Positions 47,101-59,100 of a stretch of 64,000 nucleotides of DNA are shown one piece after another (the stretch's first letter is position 1; every line of letters starts with the position of its first letter). The position numbers were made by a program, and so were the translations under genes. The stretch lies in assembly GCF_030035675.1 (NCBI RefSeq), contig NC_084489.1, forward strand, positions 18,203,001 to 18,267,000, in the 5' to 3' direction. Origin of the DNA: Rhineura floridana. Lineage: Eukaryota > Chordata > Lepidosauria > Squamata > Rhineuridae. The notes beneath the pieces were generated by a model. The model was given only the letters and a program-made list of their open reading frames with translations, had not been told where the DNA came from and searched no databases.

Positions 47101-50100
47101 AATAACAAACTTGGCCTGTCCAAGATGCATGTTTTCAGTCTGCTATGCTTAAACAACTCCACTTAAGGAAAGGTGAGCATGGTCAATTAAAAACATAAAG
47201 CACACCTAGAATTTTGCTAGAATATATTTCACCTCCCACTGTTTCATCTTGTACAAATAGAGACGCTCGTCATGTCCATTGGAAACTATTCTGCAGAACT
47301 GTCAGTGCCATTATTCCACAATTGTTTTAGGGACTTTTTTTTAGTGTGGGAAAGTGTTGCTGTACTTCACATATTCGCAGAAAGAGAAGCAAAAGAAAAT
47401 GATTTACTATAGGAAATTTCACTAAAATTGCAAAGTAAATACATATTTAAACTGACTATCTGAACGATATCAACTGTTTTAATATAGTTGCTTCATCGCT
47501 GCTGAAACAAGATCAGCACAGCACATCTTGTTTCTGTTATTTGGGCTGACTGCAGGTGTTGCCACCAGTCACCATATGCTCAGAGGCACATGTTACCAAA
47601 TTCTGCCAAGCTACACAGGAAGTGGATTGGATTGTGAAAGACCAACTCAAATTATGTTTGCATTTTTACAAATGTGTGGAGCAGTACAATATCTCAGAGA
47701 GGAGTCCCTTGGTCCCCTGGTGCATTCACTATAGCTGCCCAATTTCCCTGCTTTTTATAGTTTGATAGAAATATCTGTTGGCTATAGTAGATTCTTAAAC
47801 CGCAAGGTTTTTTTGCCTGTTAGTGAATTTCCCTGCTTTTTAGTCCAGGAGGTAAGAAATGGGATCCTGTGCAAGTTTGCTAAGAATGGAATGATCATTT
47901 GCATGCTTATTGATTTAACTGGATTTACTCCCCTGCAATCATGCTTAGGATAGGTGAAACTGACCACGGGATGGGAAGGGGAGCAGGCAGGAGGGGGAGG
48001 AGGAGGGTAGGCTTGATCATTTGCATGTTTATTGAGTTCACTGGGATTTACTCCCGTGCAGTCATGCTTAGGATAGGTAAAACTGCCCATGGAGAGGGAA
48101 GCCTGGAGTGGGCAGGGGAGGAGGAAGAGGGGAGGAAAAGGAGAGGAGAGGGGAAGGAGGGGAAAGGCAGGTCTGATCATTTGCATGCTTATTGAGTTTG
48201 ATGGGATTTACTTCTGTGCAATCATGGCTGGGACAGGTAAAACTGACCATGGAGGAGGGGGAAGGGAGAGCCCATCCTCTTCTTTCCTGGGGCATATGAT
48301 TTGCCTTGGCCCAGAGCAGATTTTGGGGTGGGCACCCTCAGTTACTTTTTTAAAAAAATGATTTTATGACATCATTATTCATTTATAAGCATTTCAGAAG
48401 CCTGATAATTTTGACTGAATAAATTTGTTCTTCTTGAGGGGGGAGTCCCCAGATCACAGCGATATATGATATGGGGTACCCCAACATATATTTTGGGCTT
48501 CAGAGACATGTTGACGTTCCTATGGAGTTGCTGTAGCTGTGAACTTTTCTTGTTTTTTAATGTTTTTAACTTTCAAGCAAATGAGGAACTGGGAATTAGG
48601 AACCAACTTCAGCGTCGTGACAACATAACCAATTATCAGGGATGATGGAAATTGTAGTCCTACAACATCTGGAGGGCACAATGTTGGCTATCCCTGATCT
48701 GTAAGGCCTCACAAGTAACTTTGTTGTTTGTTGCAATACTTACAAGAACATAAGAAGAACCTGCTGGATCCAACCAGTGGCCCATCTAGCCTAGCACCTT
48801 GTTCTCACAGTGGCCAATCAGATGCCCTAAAGGGAAGCCCATGAGCAGGACCTGAGTGCACAAGCAGCACTCTCCTCACTTGTATTTCCAGCTGGTATTC
48901 AGAAGCTCCTGTCTCTGACAGTGGAAGTAGAACATCGCCATCATTGCTAGGTGCCGCTGATAGATTTATCCTCCATGAATTTGTCTAATCCTCTTTTAAA
49001 GCCATCCAAGTTGGTGCCCATCACTGCTTCTTGTAGTAGTAAATTCCATAGTTTCATTATATGCTGGGCAAAACCACATTTTTAATTGCAGGAGAAGGGA
49101 TAACATTTATGCCGGTGGATTACTTTTGATATGTGCATTTTCTGTTTACCTACATTATGTCTCTTAAGTTCTGCTTCTGACAGTTCAGTTGTGCCTACAT
49201 GTCTACCCAATGAGTTCAATGGGACTTACTTTCTGGTAAATATGTACAGGATTAAGTTACCTCTAAGTTATACTGTTGACAAAAAAAATTGCAAAGGCAA
49301 CTAGTAAAGAACTAAAGGTTGTGTTTTTCTTTGATAATAGGGGATTTCCACATTGATTAAAATGTGTTTTAGTTGAAAGGGATGCTGTGTTTTTTTTTGC
49401 AGCACAACACAGGCATGCCTTCAAGCAACGCAGTAGAATGTCTTGTTCAGTACTGGTGGCAACCTAATCTGTAAAAGACATGCCTTGTCTGACATGCTCT
49501 TTGAGCATCCTGTTCTTTCGAGACATAACAGGAATGTATTGTAAAAGCAGCATTTTCAAGTGTAAAATTTGATTTCAAGTGAATTATATGTGTGTTGGAG
49601 TATCATCATTGCTGGGGGTGGGGGATGTGAGATTCTGTTGTGCCATTCTGTTAATCTACAGATTTTTTTTTTATTGTACTACCCTCTGTGTGTTTGTGCG
49701 TGCTTATTTTTAATGTTGTTTTAGGCTACTTAGATGTGCAGCAGCCAAGGCCAGCACCTTGTAGGCGTCTTTTTTAAAAAGTAACTAAAATGTAATTGTA
49801 GTGATTACTTTTGAATAAAAGTAAGGTAATCAGTTACTTTAAGAGCAATTGCAATTGTAACAGCGATTACACCTTTTTTTGGCCATGCAACTGTAATTTA
49901 TTACTTTTAAAAAGTAATCTTCCAAGCTTTCCCAAGTAGGGAAAACATAACATAGATTTAGCAAGTATTAAACAATTCAGTATTCTGTTTTAGTTTTTTA
50001 AGAAGGAATCTGTATTTGATTGCTTGTCTTAAAACCTGGATCTTATTTTACCCTTAAATATATCATTTTTGTAGCTTGGGATCCCTGCTGACTCTGAAAA

Positions 50101-53100
50101 TCAGACTAAACTATAGGTCTTACAGAATTTCCAGGTGACTCATAGAGCTGATTCTGGGGCCTTTCCACTTGTGCTGTGTTGTTGTGAAGCTCCCTCCTCA
50201 GGAGAAACGTTTAGGCCAGCCTCCAAAGAACCACTCGCCTTAAGTTATATGTGCCCAGTAGAGCTTTGGACTTGTTTTCTTGAACAGCAAGACAATTTGT
50301 TCTATGTCATAGGGGATCTGCTGTAAAAATGTGTGTTTGTGTGTGCGTGCGTGCAATTTTCACACTGGGTGAATGCAAGCCCTTGGATAGCCTAATTTTT
50401 TATTTATGATACTGATATTTTGTTTTATGATTGTAATGGTTTTATTTGTGTTATAATTGTATATTTATTGTTGTAATCATCAGAAATCAAATAAATAAAA
50501 TGTGTTTACTGAAAGGAAAATAGCAGGTTTGTTTGTTTGTTGTACTAATAGTCCACCCTTCACCAAATGATCCCAGGGCAGGTTACGGAAATATCCCAAT
50601 TAAAAACAAATACAAACTACCATAAAATAATAAAATACAACCACAAAACAATAGTGAGAAAACAGTGGAATAGCAGTGCACCAAAGGCAGGAAGAGAGAA
50701 GAACTTCCTTAAACGAAACTACTTTGGTGGAAATAAAATCTTATTTTAGTACATGAGCAAAGGAAAGAACTTGTAACTTCAATCTGACACAGAGAAGTAA
50801 GGTAAAGCCATTAGTAAATATATATTTATCAGTTCATTATTGGCCAAGCCCCCCAAAACAGTGAACAGATTAATACAAAAGAAAATAGAATAAAATTACA
50901 GTAAATTCAATAGTACAATACAATAAATCAATTCAAATATAAAATAAAAAGGCATAAATTACACTTTTTACATTCACGAGTTCCATTTGTGCTCTCACCA
51001 CAACCACAGCTGCCATCCACAAACAACTGCACACACAAGCTTTATGTTTTGTATCTTGTATGTGTGATAAGTTCTGAATTGTTACAATGGTATTATATTT
51101 TTGCATTAAACAAATTATGGTAGGCTGGAAGTGGGAAAACATGAACCAGTGATGGTGGGGCAGGGGAAGCTTGCCTGCCTGTCCCAGTATGCATCAAGCA
51201 AGGACTGTGTCTGTGCTTTAATTTTTTTAAAAACCTCCTGTCATTTCCTGAAATTTAATGCTCCTATCCACTTAACTTATCTTTACAGATCGCACCCCAG
51301 AGGAGCTTTGCGATTGATTATGACCACAACTGCTTTCTCAAGGATGGGAAACCATTCCACTACATCTCAGGCAGCATCCATTATTTCCGTGTTCCCCAGT
51401 ACTACTGGAAAGACCGCCTCTTGAAGATGAAAATGGCAGGCCTTGATGCTATTCAGACGTAGGTGGTTCTCAAACCACAGTTACATAGAGTGAGGCATCC
51501 TCTGAAGGTGCCACCTGAATTTTGCATTGAAGTCATTGGCAAAGAGCCAGCATATGTGGCAACCTAGGACTGATTACAACAGCAGGAAAAAAATTGGCTA
51601 GAGTCCAGTTCATATGGGGGTGTTTCTTTCCCATACAAAGGGTAGCTTGAAACACATTGTGAAAGCCATGAAATAGAAATGTTTACTCTTGACATATTTC
51701 AGTTTATTCCAGTACTACTACTTAAAATGAGCATGCGTGCATTCAGCTTATTGCTTCTATCTTCCTTGTGCTGTGATAGGCCAAGATGTATAGAAGCAGG
51801 CACAAGTTTCTGCCCACTTGTTTATTCTGCCTTAACAAAAAAGCAGAACAATATACTATGCTTTAAAGAATGTAAAAATGTTTCTCCAATGTAATTGAGA
51901 TTCTGCAGTGTTAAGTAAAGTTGATTTCTACAAAGTATATAAACTGTACAAATTAAGAAAATATGCATATATTTGATCATTTTGCATAACGTTTTACTTC
52001 TGCTAGTCATAGGAAAAGTAAAAAAGCCATGCAAAGACACTCAAGCTCTAACATCAATGGAAATCATGCTCGACTCCCATTTTGGCTTTTCAAGATTTCA
52101 CCAGGCATTGTCTGTTTGTACTGAATCCTATTTTTGCAGCCTTTTTTTTATCATTAATTTTTATTCAAATTTTCAAAAACAAAACAAAACAAAAATAATT
52201 AAACAATATAATAAAATGTTGACTTCCGATTTGTCGCAGATCAGTTATAGGTCTACAATATATAACAAACCTGTCTCTTAAATTATATTACAAAATCACT
52301 TTCCTCCAGTAGTTATCTTAATTAATCATCAAATCTCATAAACATTACTTTACTCTTTCCACAAAAAGTCAAAAAGAGGTTTCAATTCCTTGAGAAATAT
52401 ATCTATCAATTTTTCTCCAAATAAACATGTCGATTAATCCATCTCATCAAATCTGTTAGGTCCAATAATTTCAATAGCCATTCTTCCATTATCAATGTTA
52501 ATTCCATCTTCCATCTTCAATAATCCTGTTAAGTCCAGTAATTTCAGTAGCCATTCTTCCATTATCAATATCCCATAATAATCTTGCTGTCATAGCCATA
52601 GTCATATAATAAGAGTCTGATGGGGATTTCCTTTATCACAAATAATTCCTTGCCATCAATTCTGAGTGTGTTGCTGAAATATTGTTGTAAAGTCATATCT
52701 CTGTTCTTCTTTTTTACGAAATGCACTGGCACATCTCTTGAGAATTTTTCCATTGTCACATATCTGTAATTAATTCCATAGATTTTTTCTATGTCAAGCT
52801 CCATCATATCATTCCAGTCCAGAAATTTATCCAAGACATTGATAGCTTTATCTCTAGTATCTTCATTAATTTCTTCAGAGACAACGTTGAATTCCAAACA
52901 GTAAATTTTATCTCTAATATCCATAAACTCCAAGTCTTTCTCCAGTTCCACATTTGTTCCAATCTCCAGGGCTTGCATCTTCCCTTTAATTTTTCTTTTT
53001 TCATCTTCTAATGCTTGTCCAATTGTATCTCTGATCTCATCAACCTCCTCTCTCACAAGATCCCCTATTTCTTTAAGCTCCTGTTTCATTTTGCCAAATT

Positions 53101-56100
53101 CAGTTTTCATCTCCTGTCTCAGGGTTTGTTTCGTTATCTCAATCTCATCCATTATTTTCTGAAGCATAATTACTTCCAGGATCTCAGCCACTTTCTTGAT
53201 TGCCATTCTTAAAACCACGAAGGAAAAAAAAAAAAACCACTTCTTATTCCAGCAACAATTGGGTTAATATTCCAAGCCTGATGACATCACAGTGTAGACA
53301 GCTCAGCCTGCCTTATCTCTTATATGTTCAGGAATGCAAAACAAATTTAGTTCACAGCATCAAAACAGTTAGTGGCCTCGTGAACCAGCAGATTCGTCAA
53401 AATGAAATAGACCAAAAAAAAATAGTCCCAGACATATAATACTCCAAAAGTTCATAAATCAGATTTATTTATTTTTTTTTCTCCTCGGAATAGAAATCCC
53501 TCATCCGTTTGTATCTTTAAAATGCACAAATTCCAGGCCAGCTTTTTGCAATAATAACAAAGATAAGCTTTTTCAATTTCTTTCCTCCTTAATTTCGTGA
53601 ATGAAAGAGAAGAGTTATAACTCACCCAGGAATTCTTTATAGATGATTCATTGACAAATCTCTTTTTGCTGCAACAATTTAAACCAGATGATAAAAATAG
53701 AAAGAAGGATACTTGCCTGTTAAAATCCGTTTTCCTTTGAAGAAAAGATAAACGTATCGCTTAATCAGTTAGAGCTTGTTTAGAAGTCCGTCTGGCATTG
53801 CAGGCTGAACCTTCTCTCATAAACTAATGAAATCCAGTCCCCCCTACGAACACAGGCTTTTATGGTTAATCTCTACGTTTCTCCCTACCCGGGAGAAGTC
53901 TTTACCAGTCCAAAAAAAACGTTCTGACTGATTTTAAAACTGAAAAAGCTTCCTCTGAGACGAGAGCTCGTCTCAAAGACAGGCACAGGCGAAGTCACCC
54001 TTCCCAGAAGTCTATTTTTGCAGCCTTGATGGTTAGAAACTTGCTTTACAAAAAAAGAAACAAAGTTGATGTTCTTGCGATGCTGAATTATACAGTACCC
54101 TTTCTTGGTGACAAAATGTGTTTTGATTCCCCTTCCATAATCTGTTCTGCGGTAACAACATCCTTCAGTAGATCAAATATCATGACAAACCTTTTAGTGT
54201 CATGCTTTTGTGGAAGCATTGTCAGTTTTGCTGCTTTAAAAGTTCAGCATCCTTCTTCAACATAACCTTCCTGAATTGTGATTCTAAGACAGAGCCACTA
54301 GAGTGAGCTAGATGCATACACTGTGGTGTGCCAAGATCTCAGAAGAGCCAATGACATAATCTCTACATTGAGCATGCAAAAAGCACAGTCTGCTGAAAAG
54401 ATCTCCTGCGCAAGCCTTGTGGAAGTGCATGGCAAGTCTGCAAGAGCTCTGCTCATATTAGAGAACTTCCCAGTGGAGTGTGCTTAAAATCTATGAAAAA
54501 ATAAAGGCTTTAGCTTAGACTCAAGAGATTTACAAGCAGAAGAAAAGCTGCAGTGTGCAGTTCTATACACAGAAACACAAGCCCACGTACGAGCATTGTG
54601 TACATTTAAGAAGGTTCATACATCCAGCTTCATACTTCAGGGAAATATTCTGAATAAAATTTGGTTTTCTTTGCACGGAATGCTTACATTATTACTCCAC
54701 TCCACAATCCCAGGTGTGGATGCCTATTCATACTTTTAGAAAAGAGCGTCTGTACCACATATTCTACTGGCTGTTAGCTGTAATTCTTCCTGATGAAATT
54801 ATATTACTGTTGGAGTGATTTTTGTATAGTATAAGAGGATAATAGTAATGTATGTGGGATTTACAGGTATGTGCCGTGGAACTTTCATGAACCTGAGCCA
54901 GGAGTTTACAATTTCACTGGTGACAGAGATCTGGAGTATTTCCTACAGCTTGCTGAAGAGCTTGGCTTGTTAGTCATACTGAGAGCAGGACCTTATATAT
55001 GTGCAGAATGGGACATGGTAAATATTTTTCCTAGTTTTCAAGATTTTCTAGGGATGCTTCCAGATGACCTCTTTATTGAGCATTCATCATAATTTGTTTG
55101 CTATTTATTAAGCATTTGTTTGCAGGGAGTTTAGATGATGTGGCATCAAAGCGAGAGTTTTTAATGTATTTTGTATTGCTTTCCTTATTACAAAAAGTCC
55201 AATCTTTTGCAGAAGCAGGTGTGTTGTGGGTTTGCTGCGCAGCATCTCCCAATCAGTTATAATTGTGCAATCTGAATTTGCTGGTATATGATTGAATTCC
55301 ACCCCAAAATAGTGACAGTCTGGAAGTGCCCTTTGTTTTCAAGTTTCATTGCTTTTACAAGACAGAGAATTAATAGTATGTTGTCCTACATGTAGCTTGT
55401 CTCCTACCCCTCAACTGTAATCTTGGCTTGGTTTCTTTGTCATGTTGGAGTGTGACAAAGAGAGAAATCTAAGGGACCCCCTCTGTATATTTGGTGGTTT
55501 TAAATTAACATAGGAAAAAGTGTTGTTTCCTGCTAGTTGCTTATATGGGTTTGGATGCTAGAATTTTTCAGTTTTCCAGCATTTGGTATTAGCACCAATC
55601 ATGACATATGGCAGATTTTAATGAAGGTTATCGTGATCATGTTAAAGGGGGCAGACGTTAGCAATTCTGTCCCACTTGCCACTGATAAGTCCTTGACCAA
55701 CTTAGTACCAAAACCCCAAAGTACAGGGCTATGCCATTTCTGGGGATGTGGAGCCATTTGGATGCCCCTCAAGATCGTTTGCAAGAGGCTGCTGCATGCT
55801 CCAGTGCATTTTGACAAAGGCAAGGGAAAATTTGTGCAACACAGCTCTGCTGGTCATGAACTGGGGGACAGAGTCAAGCCAGCACATTTGTGAAATGGCT
55901 TCATATTGATTTTAGGATTCTTTTACCCAGTTGTGAGCACTAAGTCAGGTCAACAGCTCATTGTACTGTTAGTCAATGTTTTTTTAAGGCCTTGACTACT
56001 ATTCCTGCTGACTGACCTATTATAGTAGATATTTCCAGGAAAATGTTATCCATATATTTGCTGAAACAAGTTATTTATATGGTTTGTTTTCCAACTATAT

Positions 56101-59100
56101 TTTATCATTCTTTTTTTTTAGGGAGGTCTACCTGCCTGGTTATTGGAAAAAGAATCTATTGCCCTTAGATCTTCCGATTCAGGTAACGAGGTCAAATGAC
56201 TTGGCAGAAAATGTGTAGTAGTCAATATCTGCATTGTTTGGAAGTAAAATGATAACAGCATAAGTCCATACATGTGACCTGCATGCCTTCCTCCCCTCAG
56301 CTTGTGATCTCGTGACTTACCTCAGGTATGAGATGAGGCAGACAAATGTAACATTATAGTTCTCCATACTTTATCTAGAGAAAGTTGGAAATGATTGCAT
56401 GGTGGGGAAAAACAGAATACATCTTGGATGTGAACCTGCCCTTAAAATTCTCTTAATGTATTTTGAGGAGGAGGTAGGGTGTAGTGATGAAGAGTTTTGG
56501 TCTAAGACCAGGGAGACCCATGTTAAAATCTTCATTCCAGTCATAAACGTAGCTATATACCTCAACTGTTTCTCTAGCCAACCCAATATTTATCAATTTG
56601 TGTATCCCTCAGTTCAACTTCTGGCTTCCTTTCTGCTGCAGTACCCAACTGTGCTGTCTAACTTTCCTATGTTCCAGCTCAAGTGTTTCATCCCTTTTCC
56701 TCACTGTTGTAGTTCTTCAACTTCAGTGCTTAAGTCTTTGACTCCCCAACTCCTCTTCCAACTTTTCTTATTTCTAAGTAACTACTATATTTCCAATTCA
56801 GCTTTTATTTAAAATATTTTCAATCCTGCCCCCAGCCTTTCAGCCAATTGGAAATGGAAATGGACTGCCTTCAAGACAATTCTGACTTATGGCGGCCCTG
56901 AAGGAGAATATAATCCTGGTTAAGATGATATTTATGCTTAACTGCCAGGTTGCTGGGCTGAATGTCTGGCCCTCCAGTGCAAAATTTTCTTTTGTACTAT
57001 TGTCCCTCCTATGCACCATTTTCCCCTGTGAACATTAGCTACCAAAGGTTGGAACATTTTCTGTGTAAGGAAATTCCAAAGTCCTTTTTCCAATTAATAT
57101 GATTTATAAAAGCATAGGCAGTTGTATTAATCATAAGAAAAAACTCCAAAATCCATATCTGAGCAGTGCCTTTATTAGGGATCAATCAAAATGTCATAAA
57201 ATCATGGGACGCTTGAGTTCTTGAGAACTCTTTGTCAGGCAAGACGTTACACACACATGGTGTTTGGGGACGAGATGGAAAAAAGCGCAGAAATTAGACT
57301 GGATTTGTAGCCATAAGGCCAGCTTGTAAACTCAGTTCTAAGTTGGAGCCTTCAGGCTGAATAAGTCTGTGCTAGGTGATTCTGAGATAAAGAAGCAATG
57401 GCTGCTCCCTATTTTTGAGAATATAAAGCATGACTGAAACCCAGTTGTGTCCCACACCTTCAATATAATATTAGAGGTTTCTGGTTAGACAGAGCAAAAG
57501 TAAAGAGAAACATGGCAGACTTTATATTAGCAGAACCAGGGATTTTGATGATTATTTATGTTTGCATATAATAATTATTTTATAGAAATTCAGGGTATAA
57601 GACAGAAGTTTAAGAAATAAACAAAACATAAATAAACAACTCCTAGAAAAATAATAACTTTATAAATCTCTGTTTTATATTTTCCAGACTACTTGGCAGC
57701 TGTAGGAAGGTGGATGGGGGTCTTATTACCAAAGATGAAGGTTCATCTTTATCAGAATGGGGGCCCTGTTATTATGGTGCAGGTAAAATTATGAAAATGA
57801 AATGTACGCATGAAATGTTCTACATCCCTGAAAATGTATTTTTTTTTAATTAAAAAAATCTTAAATGCTGTTAATGCACTTTTTTGGAAACATTTTTTTT
57901 AAAAAAAAAAATTCCCCACTCGAAAAGCTGTTGATGATATTCCCACTTTAGGATATAATAATAATTCAAGTGGTGCTGGGATTGTTATTCAGAGACCATA
58001 CAGGACTTATGAAATTATTCATGTCCAAGAAAACAAATGCTGCAAAACTCAGGGATGCAGTATATGTCCAGTGGTTGTACAGCATCTGCAAAATCTGTTG
58101 TGACTAACTAGATCAGGGGAGCCTAACCTATGGTTCTCCATGGCTGTGCTATCTGGGGCTGATGGGAGTTGGAGCCCAGAAAGATCTGGAAGGCCATAGG
58201 GTAGCCACCCTGGAGCTGGAACATTTACAACACTCCTCAGGAAAAGTTGTGGGGCTTACTGTTCCATTCCTATAATTTATTTTATTCATATATGTTTAGA
58301 TCTCATTAAACTACTGATTCACTTGCTCATGGTGGTATCAAAATGTTTAGGATACTTCCTAATGTGCTGGAGCCCTAAATCTGCATATATTTAGTCTAGG
58401 GTAACTCTAGTGACTAAAAGAAGTTTGAAGAGGGATAATTTCTACCTCTCCTCAACGTCAAAATGGAGGCCTTTAAGTGTAGTTAAGGTGCTACCAGGCC
58501 ACCTAGAAAGTTGCATCTTGCTATGACAGCAGCTTAAGATTCACCAATTACTAGGAAAGTCTAAAAGTGCTTTTTCATCTAATAGTCTGAACCTGGAACA
58601 TGAAGTTTACCTCGCAACAGAGGCCATCATTCCAGCACAGATCAAACCTAGCAGAATGTGGAATACTAGGATATGAGATTCCATGGCATTTTTATACACT
58701 TCAGTCAGACTAGGGCTGTCATCCTGTACACATTTACCTGGGAGTAAGTACCATTGACATGCATACATTTGCACTGTAGGATCTGAAGGAGACATCCAGT
58801 AGTAGCTTGGAACATGTATCCATTCTTGTAAAATGTTAGCTTCATTTATTAGTATTTAATAAACTTTCTACACTTCTAAAATAGCTTCACGTTAATGCAA
58901 GGTAATACAATACTATAAAATGCCATAGTAATACAGCTAAAAGTATAGGAGTGATATATAGCAGCAGTGCTGATAATTTAATACAGGGTTGTAGAAAAAT
59001 ACCTCATACTGAAAATTACTCTAAAAATAGTCAGCACTGCTAAACATTTTCCTGTGTCTAGTACCATGTGGGTGGCACAAATTGTTTATAAGGTAGCAGT

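Larger units (their letters stand above)
35160..51288 (+). other. GLB1 intron 1
   Basis: 16.1 kb, GT-AG. Filled with mobile elements: LINEs at 35738-37795 and 41494-44100, MITE 37918-38239, hAT 45094-45540, long inverted-repeat element 46498-47828, CR1 end 48740-49070, plus L2-type tails (38366-38450, 38740-38905, 40460-40760, 50400-50700). No TMPPE-like frame of about 450 codons is present. Confidence 0.85.
52144..54011 (-). mobile_element. L1-derived element with ORF1 but almost no ORF2 (half-L1-like)
   Basis: Bounded by a perfect 16-base duplication CTATTTTTGCAGCCTT (52128-52143, 54012-54027); A-rich 3' end at the low coordinate. Minus-strand order: about 800 bases of 5' leader, ORF1 (ATG 53206, stop 52565, 213 codons), then about 420 bases to the tail. 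ORF1 has a charged coiled coil (residues about 1-95) and an RRM-like domain ([50 protein letters not shown]). It then runs into [11 protein letters not shown], and downstream [12 protein letters not shown], which resemble the C-terminus of L1 ORF2, so most of ORF2 and the ORF1 C-terminal domain are missing. Confidence 0.85.
51459..54866 (+). other. GLB1 intron 2
   Basis: 3.4 kb, GT-AG; more than half of it is the L1 derivative at 52144-54011. The rest is unremarkable. Confidence 0.85.
56183..57687 (+). other. GLB1 intron 4
   Basis: 1.5 kb. Holds two SINE pieces (56470-56545, 56845-56930). Around 57100-57260 a stretch with GAGTTCTTGAGAACTC may be the end of an unidentified element. Confidence 0.6.

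Noticed and set aside
47892-48265. CRISPR-like array
   Set aside because: Units and spacers are far too long and the context is a vertebrate intron; an ordinary tandem repeat.
55537-55893. 118-codon frame in GLB1 intron 3
   Set aside because: No recognisable domain and not framed by splice sites; probably chance.
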